A stretch of DNA of 64,000 nucleotides from Streptomyces sp. ST2-7A (GTDB taxonomy: Bacteria > Actinomycetota > Actinomycetes > Streptomycetales > Streptomycetaceae). The notes under the pieces were generated by a model. That model was not told the origin of the DNA. It saw only the letters and a list, made by a program, of their open reading frames with translations, and did no database searches. The translations under genes were made by a program, and so were the position numbers. The stretch is taken from NCBI RefSeq assembly GCF_021390475.1, contig NZ_JAJUWS010000016.1, forward strand, positions 57,152 to 121,151. The letters are read 5' to 3'. This document shows, in pieces, positions 35,276 through 44,165 of this stretch (positions within the stretch are counted from its first letter, which is position 1; each line of letters starts with the position of its first letter).

Positions 35276-36274
35276 ATGACCACCGAATCCGGTTCCGCGT
35301 CCCCCGATCGCCCCTCCCGCGTCCGTTACGGTTACTTCCTCGCGACCGAGGACCACGGCCCCCGTGAACTCGTCGAGCAGGCCCGGATGGCCGAGGACGC
35401 CGGCTTCGAGGCGCTGTGGATCTCCGACCACTACCACCCGTGGGTGGACGCCCAGGGACACAGCCCGTTCGTCTGGTCGGTGATCGGTGCCCTCTCGGAG
35501 GCCACCCGCCTGCCGGTGCAGACGGCCGTCACCTGTCCGACCGTCCGCACCCACCCCGCCGTGATCGCCCAGGCCGTCGCCACCGCCGCCGTCCAGCTCG
35601 AGGGACGTTTCCGGTTCGGCGTCGGCAGCGGTGAGGCCCTCAACGAACACATCCTCGGCACCCACTGGCCCACCACGCCCGTGCGGTTGGAGATGCTGGA
35701 GGAGGCCGTCGGCATCATCCGGGAGCTGCTCACCGGCGAGCAGCTCAGCCACCGGGGCACCCACTACACCGTGCAGAACGCGCGCCTGTACACCGTCCCC
35801 GAGGACACCGTGCCGATCGACGTCTCGGGCTTCGGCCCGATCGCCACCGACCTGGCCGCCCGCATCGGCGACGGCTACATCTCCATGGGGCCGGAGGGCG
35901 ACCTGCTGAACCGCTACCGCGAGCGCGGCGGCACCGGGCCCGCCTCCTCCGGTGTCAAGGCGTGCTGGGACCCCGACCGGGACAACGCCGTGCGGACGGT
36001 GTTGCGGTGCTGGCCCAACCTCTTCCTCCCCGGCGAGATGGCCTCCCTGCTGCCCGACCCGCGCCACTTCGAGCAGGCCACACAGCTGATCACCGAACGG
36101 CACGTCGAGGACGGACCGGTGCCCTGCGGTCCCGACGCCGAGGCGCACATCAAGGCGCTCACCGCCTCGGTCGACGCCGGTTTCGACCACGTCTACGTCA
36201 GCCAGATCGGCCCCGACATGCGCGGCTTCTTCGACTTCTACCGCGACGAGGTGCTGCCGCACCTGCCGCGCTGA
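35276..36274 (+). CDS. F420-dependent LLM-class oxidoreductase (FGD-like, TIGR03557 type)
   Basis: The 332-residue protein shows the luciferase-like monooxygenase TIM barrel with the signature features of the F420 glucose-6-phosphate-dehydrogenase-related group: RYGYFLATEDHGPRELVEQA, LWISDHYHPWVDAQGHSPFVW, FRFGVGSGEALNEHILG and VSGFGPIATDLAARIGDGY. Such enzymes use cofactor F420 for hydride transfer. The substrate is unknown. It precedes a short-chain dehydrogenase by 101 bases on the same strand, so the two may be co-transcribed. Confidence 0.88.
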   Translation: MTTESGSASPDRPSRVRYGYFLATEDHGPRELVEQARMAEDAGFEALWISDHYHPWVDAQGHSPFVWSVIGALSEATRLPVQTAVTCPTVRTHPAVIAQAVATAAVQLEGRFRFGVGSGEALNEHILGTHWPTTPVRLEMLEEAVGIIRELLTGEQLSHRGTHYTVQNARLYTVPEDTVPIDVSGFGPIATDLAARIGDGYISMGPEGDLLNRYRERGGTGPASSGVKACWDPDRDNAVRTVLRCWPNLFLPGEMASLLPDPRHFEQATQLITERHVEDGPVPCGPDAEAHIKALTASVDAGFDHVYVSQIGPDMRGFFDFYRDEVLPHLPR

Positions 36275-36375
36275 GCGGTCCCCGGCCAGGAGACGTCACC
36301 CCGGTCCCGCCCCCCGGGACCCCCGGAACCCCCCGAACGACCGTCGACCCGATCCACCATGAAGGAGAGCTTCCC

Positions 36376-37263
36376 GTGTCCGATGAGCCCCGCCGCGTGG
36401 ACCCCACCACCCGCCACCCCCGTCCCGAATTCCCCGAGCAGGAGCAGGAAACGCCGGGCCACACCGAGGAGATGAGCCCGCGCCCCGACCACGGCGAGGA
36501 GTCCTACCGGGGCTCGGACCGTTTGCGCGACCTGCGGACCGTCATCACCGGCGGTGACTCCGGCATCGGCCGGGCCGTGGCGCTCGCCTTCGCCCGTGAG
36601 GGCGCCGACGTGCTGTTCACGTACCTGCCCGAGGAGAAGACCGAGGCCGACGAGACCGTCCGGCTGGTCACCGACGCCGGCCGTCGAGCGGTCGCCGTCG
36701 CCTGCGACCTCCGCGAGGAGCGGGAGTGCCGCGAGCTGGCCGACCGCGCCGTCGAGGAGTTCGGCCGGGTGGACGTCCTGGTCAACAACGCGGCGTATCA
36801 GATGGCCCAGCCCGACGGCATCGAGGCCATCACCACCGAGCAGTTCGACCGCGTGATGAAGACCAACCTGTACGGGATGTTCTGGCTGACGAAGTTCCTG
36901 GTGCCGCACATCCCCGAGGGCGGCAGCATCATCAACACCACCTCGGTGCAGGGGTACAAGCCGTCCCCGCCGCTGATGGACTACGCCATGACCAAGGCGG
37001 CGATCAAGAACTTCACCCAGTCGCTCTCCACGCAGCTCATCGAGCGCGGCATCCGGGTGAACGGCGTGGCACCGGGGCCGGTGTGGACGCCACTGATCCC
37101 CTCCACCCTGCCGGAGGTCTCCGAGTTCGGCGCGCAGGCCCCCATCGGGCGGGTGGCCCAACCGGCCGAGATGGCACCGGCGTACGTGTTCCTCGCCTCG
37201 GCGGAGGCGAGCTACATCACCGCCGAGATCGTCAACGCCACGGGTGGCACCCCGCTGCCCTGA
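36376..37263 (+). CDS. Short-chain dehydrogenase/reductase with N-terminal extension (YghA/general-stress type)
   Basis: The 295-residue SDR carries a roughly 45-residue polar N-terminus (PEFPEQEQETPGHTEEMSPR) followed by the Rossmann motif TVITGGDSGIGRAVALAF, NNAAYQMAQ, and the catalytic Ser (NTTSVQGY), Tyr and Lys (YAMTKAAI). This extended form is shared with YghA and Bacillus general-stress SDRs. NAD(P)-dependent alcohol or sugar oxidation is likely; the substrate is unknown. GTG at 36376 follows GAAGGAGAG by seven bases. Confidence 0.9.
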   Translation: MSDEPRRVDPTTRHPRPEFPEQEQETPGHTEEMSPRPDHGEESYRGSDRLRDLRTVITGGDSGIGRAVALAFAREGADVLFTYLPEEKTEADETVRLVTDAGRRAVAVACDLREERECRELADRAVEEFGRVDVLVNNAAYQMAQPDGIEAITTEQFDRVMKTNLYGMFWLTKFLVPHIPEGGSIINTTSVQGYKPSPPLMDYAMTKAAIKNFTQSLSTQLIERGIRVNGVAPGPVWTPLIPSTLPEVSEFGAQAPIGRVAQPAEMAPAYVFLASAEASYITAEIVNATGGTPLP

Positions 37264-37676
37264 CCCCGCGGGCCGGCCCGTCCCGCGACGGGCGTGCCGG
37301 CCGGTGCCCATGAACCGGCCCCGGGACGCCTCCCGGGGTCGCCCCGGCGGTCCGCGCCGCCGGGAACGGCCGGGACCCCTCGGCCGCCTCTCGCCCCGGC
37401 CCGCGCCGGCCCCCTTCCCCGGGCCGCGCGCGGGCCGGGAGCGTGATGGGAGTGAGGGCGGGGGCGGCGTGTGGTGGCCCGTGGTGGGAGGGCCGCACGG
37501 GGATGCCGCCCGAGACGCCCGGGGCCGCCTCGAACCCTTCGCGGGCGCGGGTGGCCCTCGACGAGGGCCGGGTTCGGCCGGAGACGCGGGCACGGCCCGT
37601 CCGCCACAGCCCGGGGGCCGTACCGTCCCGCCACACGCCGAGGGGAATCGCCCGCGACCGGCCGCCGGCGGACGGC
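37264..37676. other. Gene-free stretch before tRNA-Lys
   Basis: No gene is supported in these 413 bases. Long open frames on both strands lack motifs and ribosome sites. Confidence 0.4.
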
Positions 37677-37682
37677 TATGCT
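37677..37682 (+). promoter_or_regulatory. -10 element of tRNA-Lys
   Basis: TATGCT ends nine bases before the tRNA 5' end. No convincing -35 element is present. Confidence 0.45.
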
Positions 37683-37691
37683 GCTCCCTGC

Positions 37692-37764
37692 GGGCCGTTA
37701 GCTCAATTGGCAGAGCAGTGGACTTTTAATCCATTGGTTGTGGGTTCGAGTCCCACACGGCCTA
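37692..37764 (+). tRNA. tRNA-Lys (anticodon TTT)
   Basis: Acceptor GGGCCGT pairs with ACGGCCT (one G-U), the D arm is AGCTCAATTGGCAGAGC, the anticodon stem GTGGA/TCCAT holds CTTTTAA, and the T arm is TGTGGGTTCGAGTCCCACA. The anticodon TTT reads Lys codons. CCA is not encoded. An apparent accessory region begins immediately downstream, though no duplicated 3' end (att) was found. Confidence 0.95.
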
Positions 37765-37923
37765 CCGCTGGACCCCGGGTCGGACACCATCTGCCCCGGG
37801 GTCGCTGCCGTTTCGGGGCCCGTGATGGCTCCCTGCTCGGCCATCGCCCGGCCGAACGGGCAGAACCGCCGGCCGGGCCGGTGGCTCGTCGGTGTCCCCC
37901 ACCAACCGGGTGAGGCGCCCGGG

Positions 37924-38238
37924 TCAGGACGTCAGTGACCGCTCGGCGACGTGGTCCAGTCGTTCGGCGAACACCTTCTCGGCGTCCGGGGTGATGGTGC
38001 GCAGGGCGACCATGCCGGCGAGGATGACATCGCAGAGCTCTTTCTCCACGTCCCCCCATGTGTGACCGGTGCCCTTGCTGGGGTTGGAGCGGCTCACTCC
38101 GTGGATCGCCTCGGCGACTTCACCGGCCTCTTCGCTGATCTTGAGCACGCGCAGCAGTCGGGCGACCTCGGGTGTGGTCTCGGTCTCGGTGTCGAGCCAC
38201 CGCACGAGGCGGTCGATGGTGGGCCAGAGGTGCTCCAT
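37924..38238 (-). CDS. MazG-like nucleotide pyrophosphohydrolase family protein
   Basis: The 104-residue protein matches the small actinobacterial MazG-like family: MEHLWPTIDRLVRWLDTETE, VLKISEEAGEVAEAIHGV (the EExxE-type metal motif) and VEKELCDVILAGMVALRTIT (ExxD). Members hydrolyse non-canonical or canonical dNTPs to monophosphates. The role here is inferred. ATG at 38238 is chosen over a GTG 36 bases upstream because GGAG lies nine bases before it and the family starts at MEHLW. It is the first gene after tRNA-Lys, on the opposite strand. Confidence 0.82.
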   Translation of the reverse strand: MEHLWPTIDRLVRWLDTETETTPEVARLLRVLKISEEAGEVAEAIHGVSRSNPSKGTGHTWGDVEKELCDVILAGMVALRTITPDAEKVFAERLDHVAERSLTS

Positions 38239-38480
38239 GTGGTGGGCTCCGTGGTCGTGGCCGGTGGAGTTCACCGGCGAGATGCGCCGGAGGATAGCAG
38301 CGGCCCGGGCGTGGAGGTGGCTCGCCCGGAGGTGAACCCCACCGTCCGGGATGACGGGAGGGGCGGATCCGCCCCTCGATCCGCTCCGGCTCGCCCGTCA
38401 CGTGGGGGTCGCAGCGACCGAACGCGTGAGCGGGTGCGTGAGTGGACGTACCGGCACCACCACCAGCGCGACCGGGACCG

Positions 38481-38660
38481 GGTTTCCTCGACGAGCCGAC
38501 CAACCACCTCTCGGCCGCCCCGGTCGACGAGTTGACCGCGGCGATCCGGACCACGAGCGTCGCCGCCGTGGTGGCGGCGACGCACGACCGACAACTGTTG
38601 CGGGACCTCGCGGACCGGCCGCGCCCGGAATTGGGCACGAAGTCGAACCCGACCGGTTGA
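38481..38660 (+). pseudogene. ABC-F ATPase C-terminal remnant
   Basis: A 60-residue stretch reads FLDEPTNHLSAAPVDELTAA and, after a short gap, VVAATHDRQLLRDLADRP: the Walker B/D-loop and switch-His region of ABC-F proteins, the family that includes ribosome-protection resistance factors. Everything upstream of Walker B is missing and no start or ribosome site precedes it. It is therefore a broken remnant in the accessory region, not a functional gene. Confidence 0.75.
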
Positions 38661-38917
38661 GAACGACGGAGCGGGGCGGTTCCGGGGCCGCCCCCGCCAT
38701 TCCCGTCGCCGGCCGGGAACCGGATCCGACGGGTAGGACGTGGAAGAGAGCCCGGTACCGGTGGTGCCGGGGCTCCGGAGGAGGCGCCTCCGGGTGTCGG
38801 AGCCCGTGCCGAGAGGAAGGACTCCGGGATGGAGGCATCGGAGCTGTCGGACACGGCGGTGAGAGGGTTACGGGCGTTCCGGGGCGGGTGCCCCGGTCCG
38901 GTACCGGGGGCGCGGCG

Positions 38918-40981
38918 ATGACGGCCGTCCGGGCCGGGGCGCGGGGCGTGCTCGCGGTGGGACTGCTCGCCGGCTTCTACGTATTGGCGTTCGTCCTGGT
39001 CGCCGTCACCGCCGTCCTCGTCGTGGCGTCCCTGTGGATGGTGGTGACGACCCCGTACCGGGCCGGCCCCTGGGCACTGGCCCTCGGAGCCGGCATCCCG
39101 GCGGTGTTCGCCCTGGTCCACGGCATCACCACCGTCAGCCGGGCCGAGGAGGACCCGCCGGGCAGCGTTCCGCTGCTCCGCGCCGACGCCCCCGGGCTGT
39201 GGCGGTTGATCGAGGAACTGGCCGAGCGGATGGGCACGCCACCGCCCACCCGGATCCGCCTCACGGCGGAGGCCAACGCGGCGGTGTCCGAACAGCCGCT
39301 GTTCCTCGGTTTCCTGGTCGGCGAGCGGACCATGTATCTCGGCGTGCCACTCCTCACGAACCTGCGGGAGCCGGAACTCCGCGCCGTGCTCTGCCACGAG
39401 TTGGGGCACTACGCGAAGGGCCACACCCGCTTCGGTGCCGTCACCCACCGGGGGGCGGCGTCGCTGCGTTCCACCCTCTTCCGGCTCCGGATGACCGCCC
39501 GCTCGGAAACCGGCCTGCCGGGGTACGCCTGGCTGTTCCAGGCTCTCATCGGCCTCTACGCGTGGCTCTACCTCCGGCTGTCCCTGTCGGTGCGCCGTCG
39601 CCAGGAGGAGGAGGCGGACGCGGGGGCCGTCGCCGAGGTGGGGGCGGAGACGACCGCCGAGGCGTTGCGCGAGGTCCACGCGCTCGGCTTCGCCTGGGCC
39701 GGGTTCCGGGACCGGTACCTGTTGCCGATCCGGGAGCTGGGGTTCGTCCCGGACGACGTCTTCGGGGCGTTCACGGCCATGGTGGAGGACCCCGCCGTCC
39801 GCGAGCGGATGGCCGAACTGCGGGCCCGTCCGGTCGAGGCGGGCCGGTCCCCGCTGGACTCCCACCCGCCGCTGTCCCGGCGGTTGGAGTCGATCGGGGC
39901 ACCGGCACCGGTCGGGGGGCGGCGCGCGACCGGCGGGGGAGCCCCGCCACCGATCGCCCGGAAGTCGCTGTCGCGGGTGCAGCGGTGGATGTTCGAGGAG
40001 AACCGCGCCCCGGCGACCGCGCTGCCCCGGGAGCAGTGGGCGAACCTGGCGGCGGAGGCGTTCGCGATCGAACTCGCCGCACTGCTGTCGGACGCGGCAC
40101 ACGCTCTCGCCCCGGACGGGCGCCCGGGCCTCGATGCCGTGCTCGACCTGCTGGAACGCGGGGAGGGGGAGCGGCTGGCGCGCCGGCTCACGGCCGCGCC
40201 CGGGCCCCGCGACCAACTCGCCGAGGCCCTGTACGCGCTGGTCGGTCAGGCGCTGGTCGGTCACGGCCTGGCCCGTTGGGCGCCGAGTTGGACGGAGGGC
40301 TACCGCCTGGAGTGGCTGCCGGGTACCGACCGGACCCCGGTGGACCCCGGCAACGCGGTCGCCGCCGCGGTCCGGGCTCCGGAGGGAGTGGAGGAGTTGC
40401 GTCGGGAACTGGTCCGGCTCGGCGTGGACACCGGGAAGCCGATCCCACTGGCCCTGCGCACCGTGACGGCCCCTGCGGGCCGGACCCGGGGGCGGACCGG
40501 CGGACGGATGCCGGAGTCCGTCGCGGGAGAACTCCGGCGGCAGAAAACCGTCCGAAGGTTCACCATCGGCGCCCTGGCGGTCGTGGGGGTGATCTGGATG
40601 GTGTCCCTGGCGGGGAGTGATCCCTCCCGGCCGTATACGCCGCCGCCGGTCATGAATTCGCCCACCATCCGGACGTGGCCACCGGCACCGCCGCCCGCGA
40701 TCCCGACCGTTCCCGGGCTCCCCGACGCTCCGGGATCTCCGGGAACGGACTTCCCACCGGCGCCCATCGACCGTCCGCCGCTGCTGTCGCTCACCCCGCA
40801 CCCCGTCGAGACAGGCCACGTCGTCGCGCCGGGGGACACCCTCGGCGGTCTCGCCTGCCGGTTCGACACCACAGTCGAACACCTCCAGGAGTTGAACGAC
40901 ATGGGTACCGGGACCGACATCGTCGCCGGCGAGACCGTGGTGGTGCCGAGGAGGATACTGATCCGGACGGACTGCGACTGA
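38918..40981 (+). CDS. M48-family metallopeptidase with C-terminal LysM domain
   Basis: The 687-residue protein has two N-terminal membrane segments (residues about 10-65), a peptidase domain with the zinc site LCHELGHYAKGH (about 155-166) and the distal acidic ligand region RRQEEEADAGAVAE, a long helical middle, another membrane segment (IGALAVVGVIWMVSLAG at about 550) and a LysM module at the end (HVVAPGDTLGGLACRF onward). M48 enzymes such as HtpX cleave membrane proteins; a LysM end binds peptidoglycan. A topology with peptidase inside and LysM outside is inferred. ATG at 38918 is the first that keeps the membrane segment intact. The gene converges with the J-domain gene. Confidence 0.85.
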   Translation: MTAVRAGARGVLAVGLLAGFYVLAFVLVAVTAVLVVASLWMVVTTPYRAGPWALALGAGIPAVFALVHGITTVSRAEEDPPGSVPLLRADAPGLWRLIEELAERMGTPPPTRIRLTAEANAAVSEQPLFLGFLVGERTMYLGVPLLTNLREPELRAVLCHELGHYAKGHTRFGAVTHRGAASLRSTLFRLRMTARSETGLPGYAWLFQALIGLYAWLYLRLSLSVRRRQEEEADAGAVAEVGAETTAEALREVHALGFAWAGFRDRYLLPIRELGFVPDDVFGAFTAMVEDPAVRERMAELRARPVEAGRSPLDSHPPLSRRLESIGAPAPVGGRRATGGGAPPPIARKSLSRVQRWMFEENRAPATALPREQWANLAAEAFAIELAALLSDAAHALAPDGRPGLDAVLDLLERGEGERLARRLTAAPGPRDQLAEALYALVGQALVGHGLARWAPSWTEGYRLEWLPGTDRTPVDPGNAVAAAVRAPEGVEELRRELVRLGVDTGKPIPLALRTVTAPAGRTRGRTGGRMPESVAGELRRQKTVRRFTIGALAVVGVIWMVSLAGSDPSRPYTPPPVMNSPTIRTWPPAPPPAIPTVPGLPDAPGSPGTDFPPAPIDRPPLLSLTPHPVETGHVVAPGDTLGGLACRFDTTVEHLQELNDMGTGTDIVAGETVVVPRRILIRTDCD

Positions 40982-40997
40982 CCGGCCCGGACGGCCG

Positions 40998-41600
40998 TCA
41001 CCCCTCCCTGTCATGATCCCGGTCGCGGGCGGCCCCCCGCCATCGGCGACGCCGCCGAGGGTGGGGTCGGTCCTCCGTCCCCCACCAGGCGAACCGGTCC
41101 GCGCGCCGCCATGAGCGTTCGGCGTCGGACGCCGGGGAGGGGGCGTCGTGCACGCGGAATCCCGCCCGGCCGGTGCTCTCCCCGCGCCCGTCGGAGTCCT
41201 TCCTCGCGCCCGGGGACCAGTCGAACGGGTCGGTGGTCCCCTGCTGTGGCGCGGAGGCCCGTGCCCGTGAGGGGCCGGCCCCGGAGGACCACGCGAACGG
41301 CTCGGCCGCTTCCGGCCTCGGAGCGGACCCCCGCCCCCGCGTCGGGTCGGAGCCGGACGGTTCGGGGTCGGTCGTCGCCGCGCGGCGACGGTCGTACGCG
41401 GCCCGCCGAACCGGGTCCAGCAGGGTTTCCCGGGCGCGTTGGAGGTCACGGAAGACGGCCGGGTCACCACCACGGTCGGGATGCCCGGTGAGCGCCCCGC
41501 GACGGAACGCCCGGGCGATCTCGTCCGCGTCGGCCCCCGTCGACACACCGAGCACCGCGTAGAGGTCCGGTTCGTCGGCCTCCCCCGACGGTGGCCTCAT
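40998..41600 (-). CDS. J-domain (DnaJ-like) protein with disordered tail
   Basis: The 200-residue protein has an N-terminal J domain (DLYAVLGVSTGADADEIARA, with GHPDRGGDP as the HPD loop, residues about 13-70) and then a low-complexity tail with repeated FxWSxGA motifs (FAWSSGAGPSRARASAPQQG, DPFDWSPGARKD, DRFAWWG). J domains stimulate Hsp70 ATPase and recruit clients. Its ATG overlaps the stop of the upstream unknown gene (ATGA), so the two are translationally coupled. The partner Hsp70 is not encoded in the window. Confidence 0.85.
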   Translation of the reverse strand: MRPPSGEADEPDLYAVLGVSTGADADEIARAFRRGALTGHPDRGGDPAVFRDLQRARETLLDPVRRAAYDRRRAATTDPEPSGSDPTRGRGSAPRPEAAEPFAWSSGAGPSRARASAPQQGTTDPFDWSPGARKDSDGRGESTGRAGFRVHDAPSPASDAERSWRRADRFAWWGTEDRPHPRRRRRWRGAARDRDHDREG

Positions 41601-42364
41601 CGACGGGCCACCTCCGCCCGCCGGCAGATCAGCTGCCAGGACCTCCGGTGCGCGGGCCCGGTCAGCCCCGATCCGTGCCCGGACACGAACGTCACCCACC
41701 GGCGGCCGGCCAGGTAACACCACACGTCCAGCGCGTCCTCGGTGCCGGTGTAGTGGTAGTCGCTCCGATCGAGCACGTCGCCGTTGACGAACGGCCACTG
41801 CAGCCGGGCCTGCGCCTCCGTCGGCAGGTTGCCGAGGAATCCGCGCAGGCGTTCCGGCAACGGCAGGTCGGCGGAAACCCCCGCCGGGATCTCGCCACCC
41901 GGCAGCGGCGGCTGTCCGGTGAACCGCCGACGGGGCCTCTCGACCACGACCGCGTGCCGCAGCGACGAGGGCACGAACGGCAGCACGGTGAGCGACTGCG
42001 CGGGGCCGCCCCGGTCGTTGACGGTCGGGGTGGACAGGGCCAGACCGCGTTCGCCGAGCACCACCGCCCGGGGGCGTCGCAGGTGGGTGTGGTGGCAGTC
42101 CGCCCACCACTCCACGGTCGGCCCGACCCGGGCGGCGATGCGCTCGCGGACCTTCGGGCCGAGTTGTCGCCACCAGTAATCGCGTCCCGGTCGGGCGACG
42201 AGGCCGAGTTCCCCCGCGTCGTGCACGGGGGCGTCGACCGCCGCGCCTCCGTGCGGAACGGGGGACGGGCCGGCGCGGTGTGCCGGTGTTCCGGCACCCC
42301 GGGTTCGGTGTGCCGGCGCGCCGTTCCCCTCGGGCTTCGGGCGGGATAAGAACTTCGGTGTCAT
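41597..42364 (-). CDS. Unrecognised protein coupled to the J-domain gene
   Basis: The 255-residue protein matches no family that I recognise. A Pro/Gly/Ala-rich N-terminus (about 60 residues) is followed by a soluble-looking domain with many aromatic residues: GRDYWWRQLGPKVRERI, TVEWWADCHHTHL, WPFVNGDVLDRSDYHYTGTE and DALDVWCYLAGRRWVTF. No signal peptide or membrane segment is visible. ATG at 42364 follows GGGGAGG by six bases. Overlap with the J-domain gene suggests that this protein is a dedicated client or partner of the co-chaperone. Confidence 0.7.
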   Translation of the reverse strand: MTPKFLSRPKPEGNGAPAHRTRGAGTPAHRAGPSPVPHGGAAVDAPVHDAGELGLVARPGRDYWWRQLGPKVRERIAARVGPTVEWWADCHHTHLRRPRAVVLGERGLALSTPTVNDRGGPAQSLTVLPFVPSSLRHAVVVERPRRRFTGQPPLPGGEIPAGVSADLPLPERLRGFLGNLPTEAQARLQWPFVNGDVLDRSDYHYTGTEDALDVWCYLAGRRWVTFVSGHGSGLTGPAHRRSWQLICRRAEVARR

Positions 42365-42501
42365 ACGCGACCTCCCCGGGCGGTTCACCCCATTGTCGTG
42401 ACGCGCACCCGGGAGGAGAAGGGCGCCAGGTCTCCCACCCGGCCGGTCCGTTCCGCGAGGACGGCGCGGGGCACGGGGGACCGGGACCGGCCGGGTCGAG
42501 G

Positions 42502-42657
42502 GTGTTCCGCTTCCGCGAGTACACCATCGGACCCGACCGGGAACCGGACGCCGAGACGATCGGCTTCACCGGACAGTGCGCGGTGTGCGGATGCCTCGGG
42601 CCCACCGGCGAGGGCGGCGCCCACCTCACCGTCTTCCGCGAAACCGACCCCGACTGA
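42502..42657 (+). CDS. Small cysteine-pair protein, DUF7848-like (possibly truncated)
   Basis: The 51-residue frame reads VFRFREYTIGPDREPDAETI then GFTGQCAVCGCLGPTGEGGA. This resembles the short Streptomyces DUF7848-type proteins that carry a CxxC zinc-ribbon half and occur with regulatory or conservon genes. The second half expected for the family (a His-containing segment after the CxxC part) is shortened. The GTG start has no strong ribosome site, so this may be a remnant. Confidence 0.4.
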   Translation: MFRFREYTIGPDREPDAETIGFTGQCAVCGCLGPTGEGGAHLTVFRETDPD

Positions 42658-42908
42658 GCACCCACGGGGCCACGCGGTGTGCCGACCCCATCATCGGGTG
42701 TGATGACTCGCTGTTCGAGGTGGGACGGGAGTGCCCGGTACCAATGGAATCGGGGACGGGCGCCCCCGGCGCGATCCCGGGGCGACCTCCGGACACGGTC
42801 CTGCCGATACCGGGACACCGGCGTTCTCCGTCGGCACCCGGCCGGGCGTCGCCCCTGTCCCGTTCGCCCGGAGCGCTGTCCGCCTCTCTCTTCCCTCTCC
42901 CTTCTCCC

Positions 42909-43898
42909 TCATCTCCCGTCGGGGGAGTCGAGCAGGGCCTCGGCGCGGGCGATGGCGTCGGGGTGGCCGAAGAGGCCGGGCAGCCCGCCGGTGTGCACCA
43001 GGACGGTTGTTTCGCCGGGGCGGATCTCCCCGTCGCGGACGGCGGCGATCAGCCCGGCCATCGCCCGGCCGGTGTAGATCGGATCGAGGATCAGCCCCTC
43101 CGCGCGGGCCGCCAGGACGAGGGCTGCGGCCGCCTCGTCGGTGTACGCGGCGTAGCCGGCGCCGATCTGATCCGCGCGAATCCGCAGGTCGGAGAGGTCA
43201 TCGGACCGTTCGACCAGGGGCGCGGCGAACCCGCGCACGGCGTCCGCGACATCGGGACGGGCCCCCACGTCGACACCGAGGACGGTGGGGGCACCGAGGA
43301 CGGCGACGAGCCCGGCCATCGTGCCGCCGGAGCCCAACGCCACGACGACGTGGCGGGGGTCGGGGAGTTGTCCGAGGAGTTCCCGTGCGCAGTCGGCGTA
43401 GCCCCGGGCGCCGAGGACGCTCGACCCGCCGAAGGGGATGAGGGCCGGTCGGGCGCCCTCGGCCCGCAGTTCGTCGGTGACGGCTCGGGCCCGCTCGGCC
43501 AGAGCATCGGCGCCGACCTCTCCCGCCCGGACGACGCGGGCGCCCAGCAGCCCGTCGAGGGCGAGGTTGCCGGAGGAGGAGACCCCGGGCGCTCCCCTCA
43601 GCACGAGGACGGCCCGCAGGCCCAGGCGGGCCGCGACGGCGGCGGTCAGCCGGGCGTGGTTGCTCTGCGGGGCGCCGGTGGTGACCAGGGTGTCGACACC
43701 GCCGGCCAGGGCCGCGCCCACGGTGTACTCCAGCTTGCGGAGCTTGTTGCCACCGGCGCCGACGCCGGTGAGGTCGTCCCGCTTGATCCACAGGTCATCG
43801 GGGCGCAGACCGATGGCGGTGGCCAGGCGCGGTGCGGGTTCCAGCGGAGTGGGATACGTGCCGGGGCTCAATCGGATGGGTGAGGGGGCGGGGTTCAC
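42909..43898 (-). CDS. PLP-dependent ACC deaminase / D-cysteine desulfhydrase family enzyme
   Basis: The 329-residue fold-type II PLP enzyme has WIKRDDLTGVGAGGNKLRKLE (Lys binding PLP), TGAPQSNHARLTAAVAA and the phosphate-binding glycine loop GSGGTMAGLVA. ACC deaminases and D-cysteine desulfhydrases share this pattern and are hard to separate by motif. The product would release ammonia from ACC or H2S from D-cysteine. It lies at the far end of the region that begins at tRNA-Lys and is not in an operon with a regulator. Confidence 0.85.
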   Translation of the reverse strand: MNPAPSPIRLSPGTYPTPLEPAPRLATAIGLRPDDLWIKRDDLTGVGAGGNKLRKLEYTVGAALAGGVDTLVTTGAPQSNHARLTAAVAARLGLRAVLVLRGAPGVSSSGNLALDGLLGARVVRAGEVGADALAERARAVTDELRAEGARPALIPFGGSSVLGARGYADCARELLGQLPDPRHVVVALGSGGTMAGLVAVLGAPTVLGVDVGARPDVADAVRGFAAPLVERSDDLSDLRIRADQIGAGYAAYTDEAAAALVLAARAEGLILDPIYTGRAMAGLIAAVRDGEIRPGETTVLVHTGGLPGLFGHPDAIARAEALLDSPDGR

Positions 43899-44165
43899 GC
43901 TCGGAGTCCTCCGGGGTGGTGGGGATGGGCGGTCGGCGTCGGCCGTCGCCCATCCTGCCGCGCGGCGGCCGACGGGAGGGCGACGGCGGCCACCCGGGGC
44001 AGGGGATGTGTATCGCCCTCCACCGGTCGTGTCCGGCGCGGCGGATCGAAGTCGCCCGAATGGGCGGGGTGTTGATGTACTGCGGGTTCGCGCCGGAACC
44101 CGGCGCCGGACCCGGGCGGGGCACCGGGCGAACCCGGGGATCCCCGAGGCAAAGGGAGCACGTCG

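Noticed and set aside
37692..37764. tRNA-Lys as a proven attachment site
   Set aside because: No duplicate of the tRNA 3' end and no integrase were found within the window.
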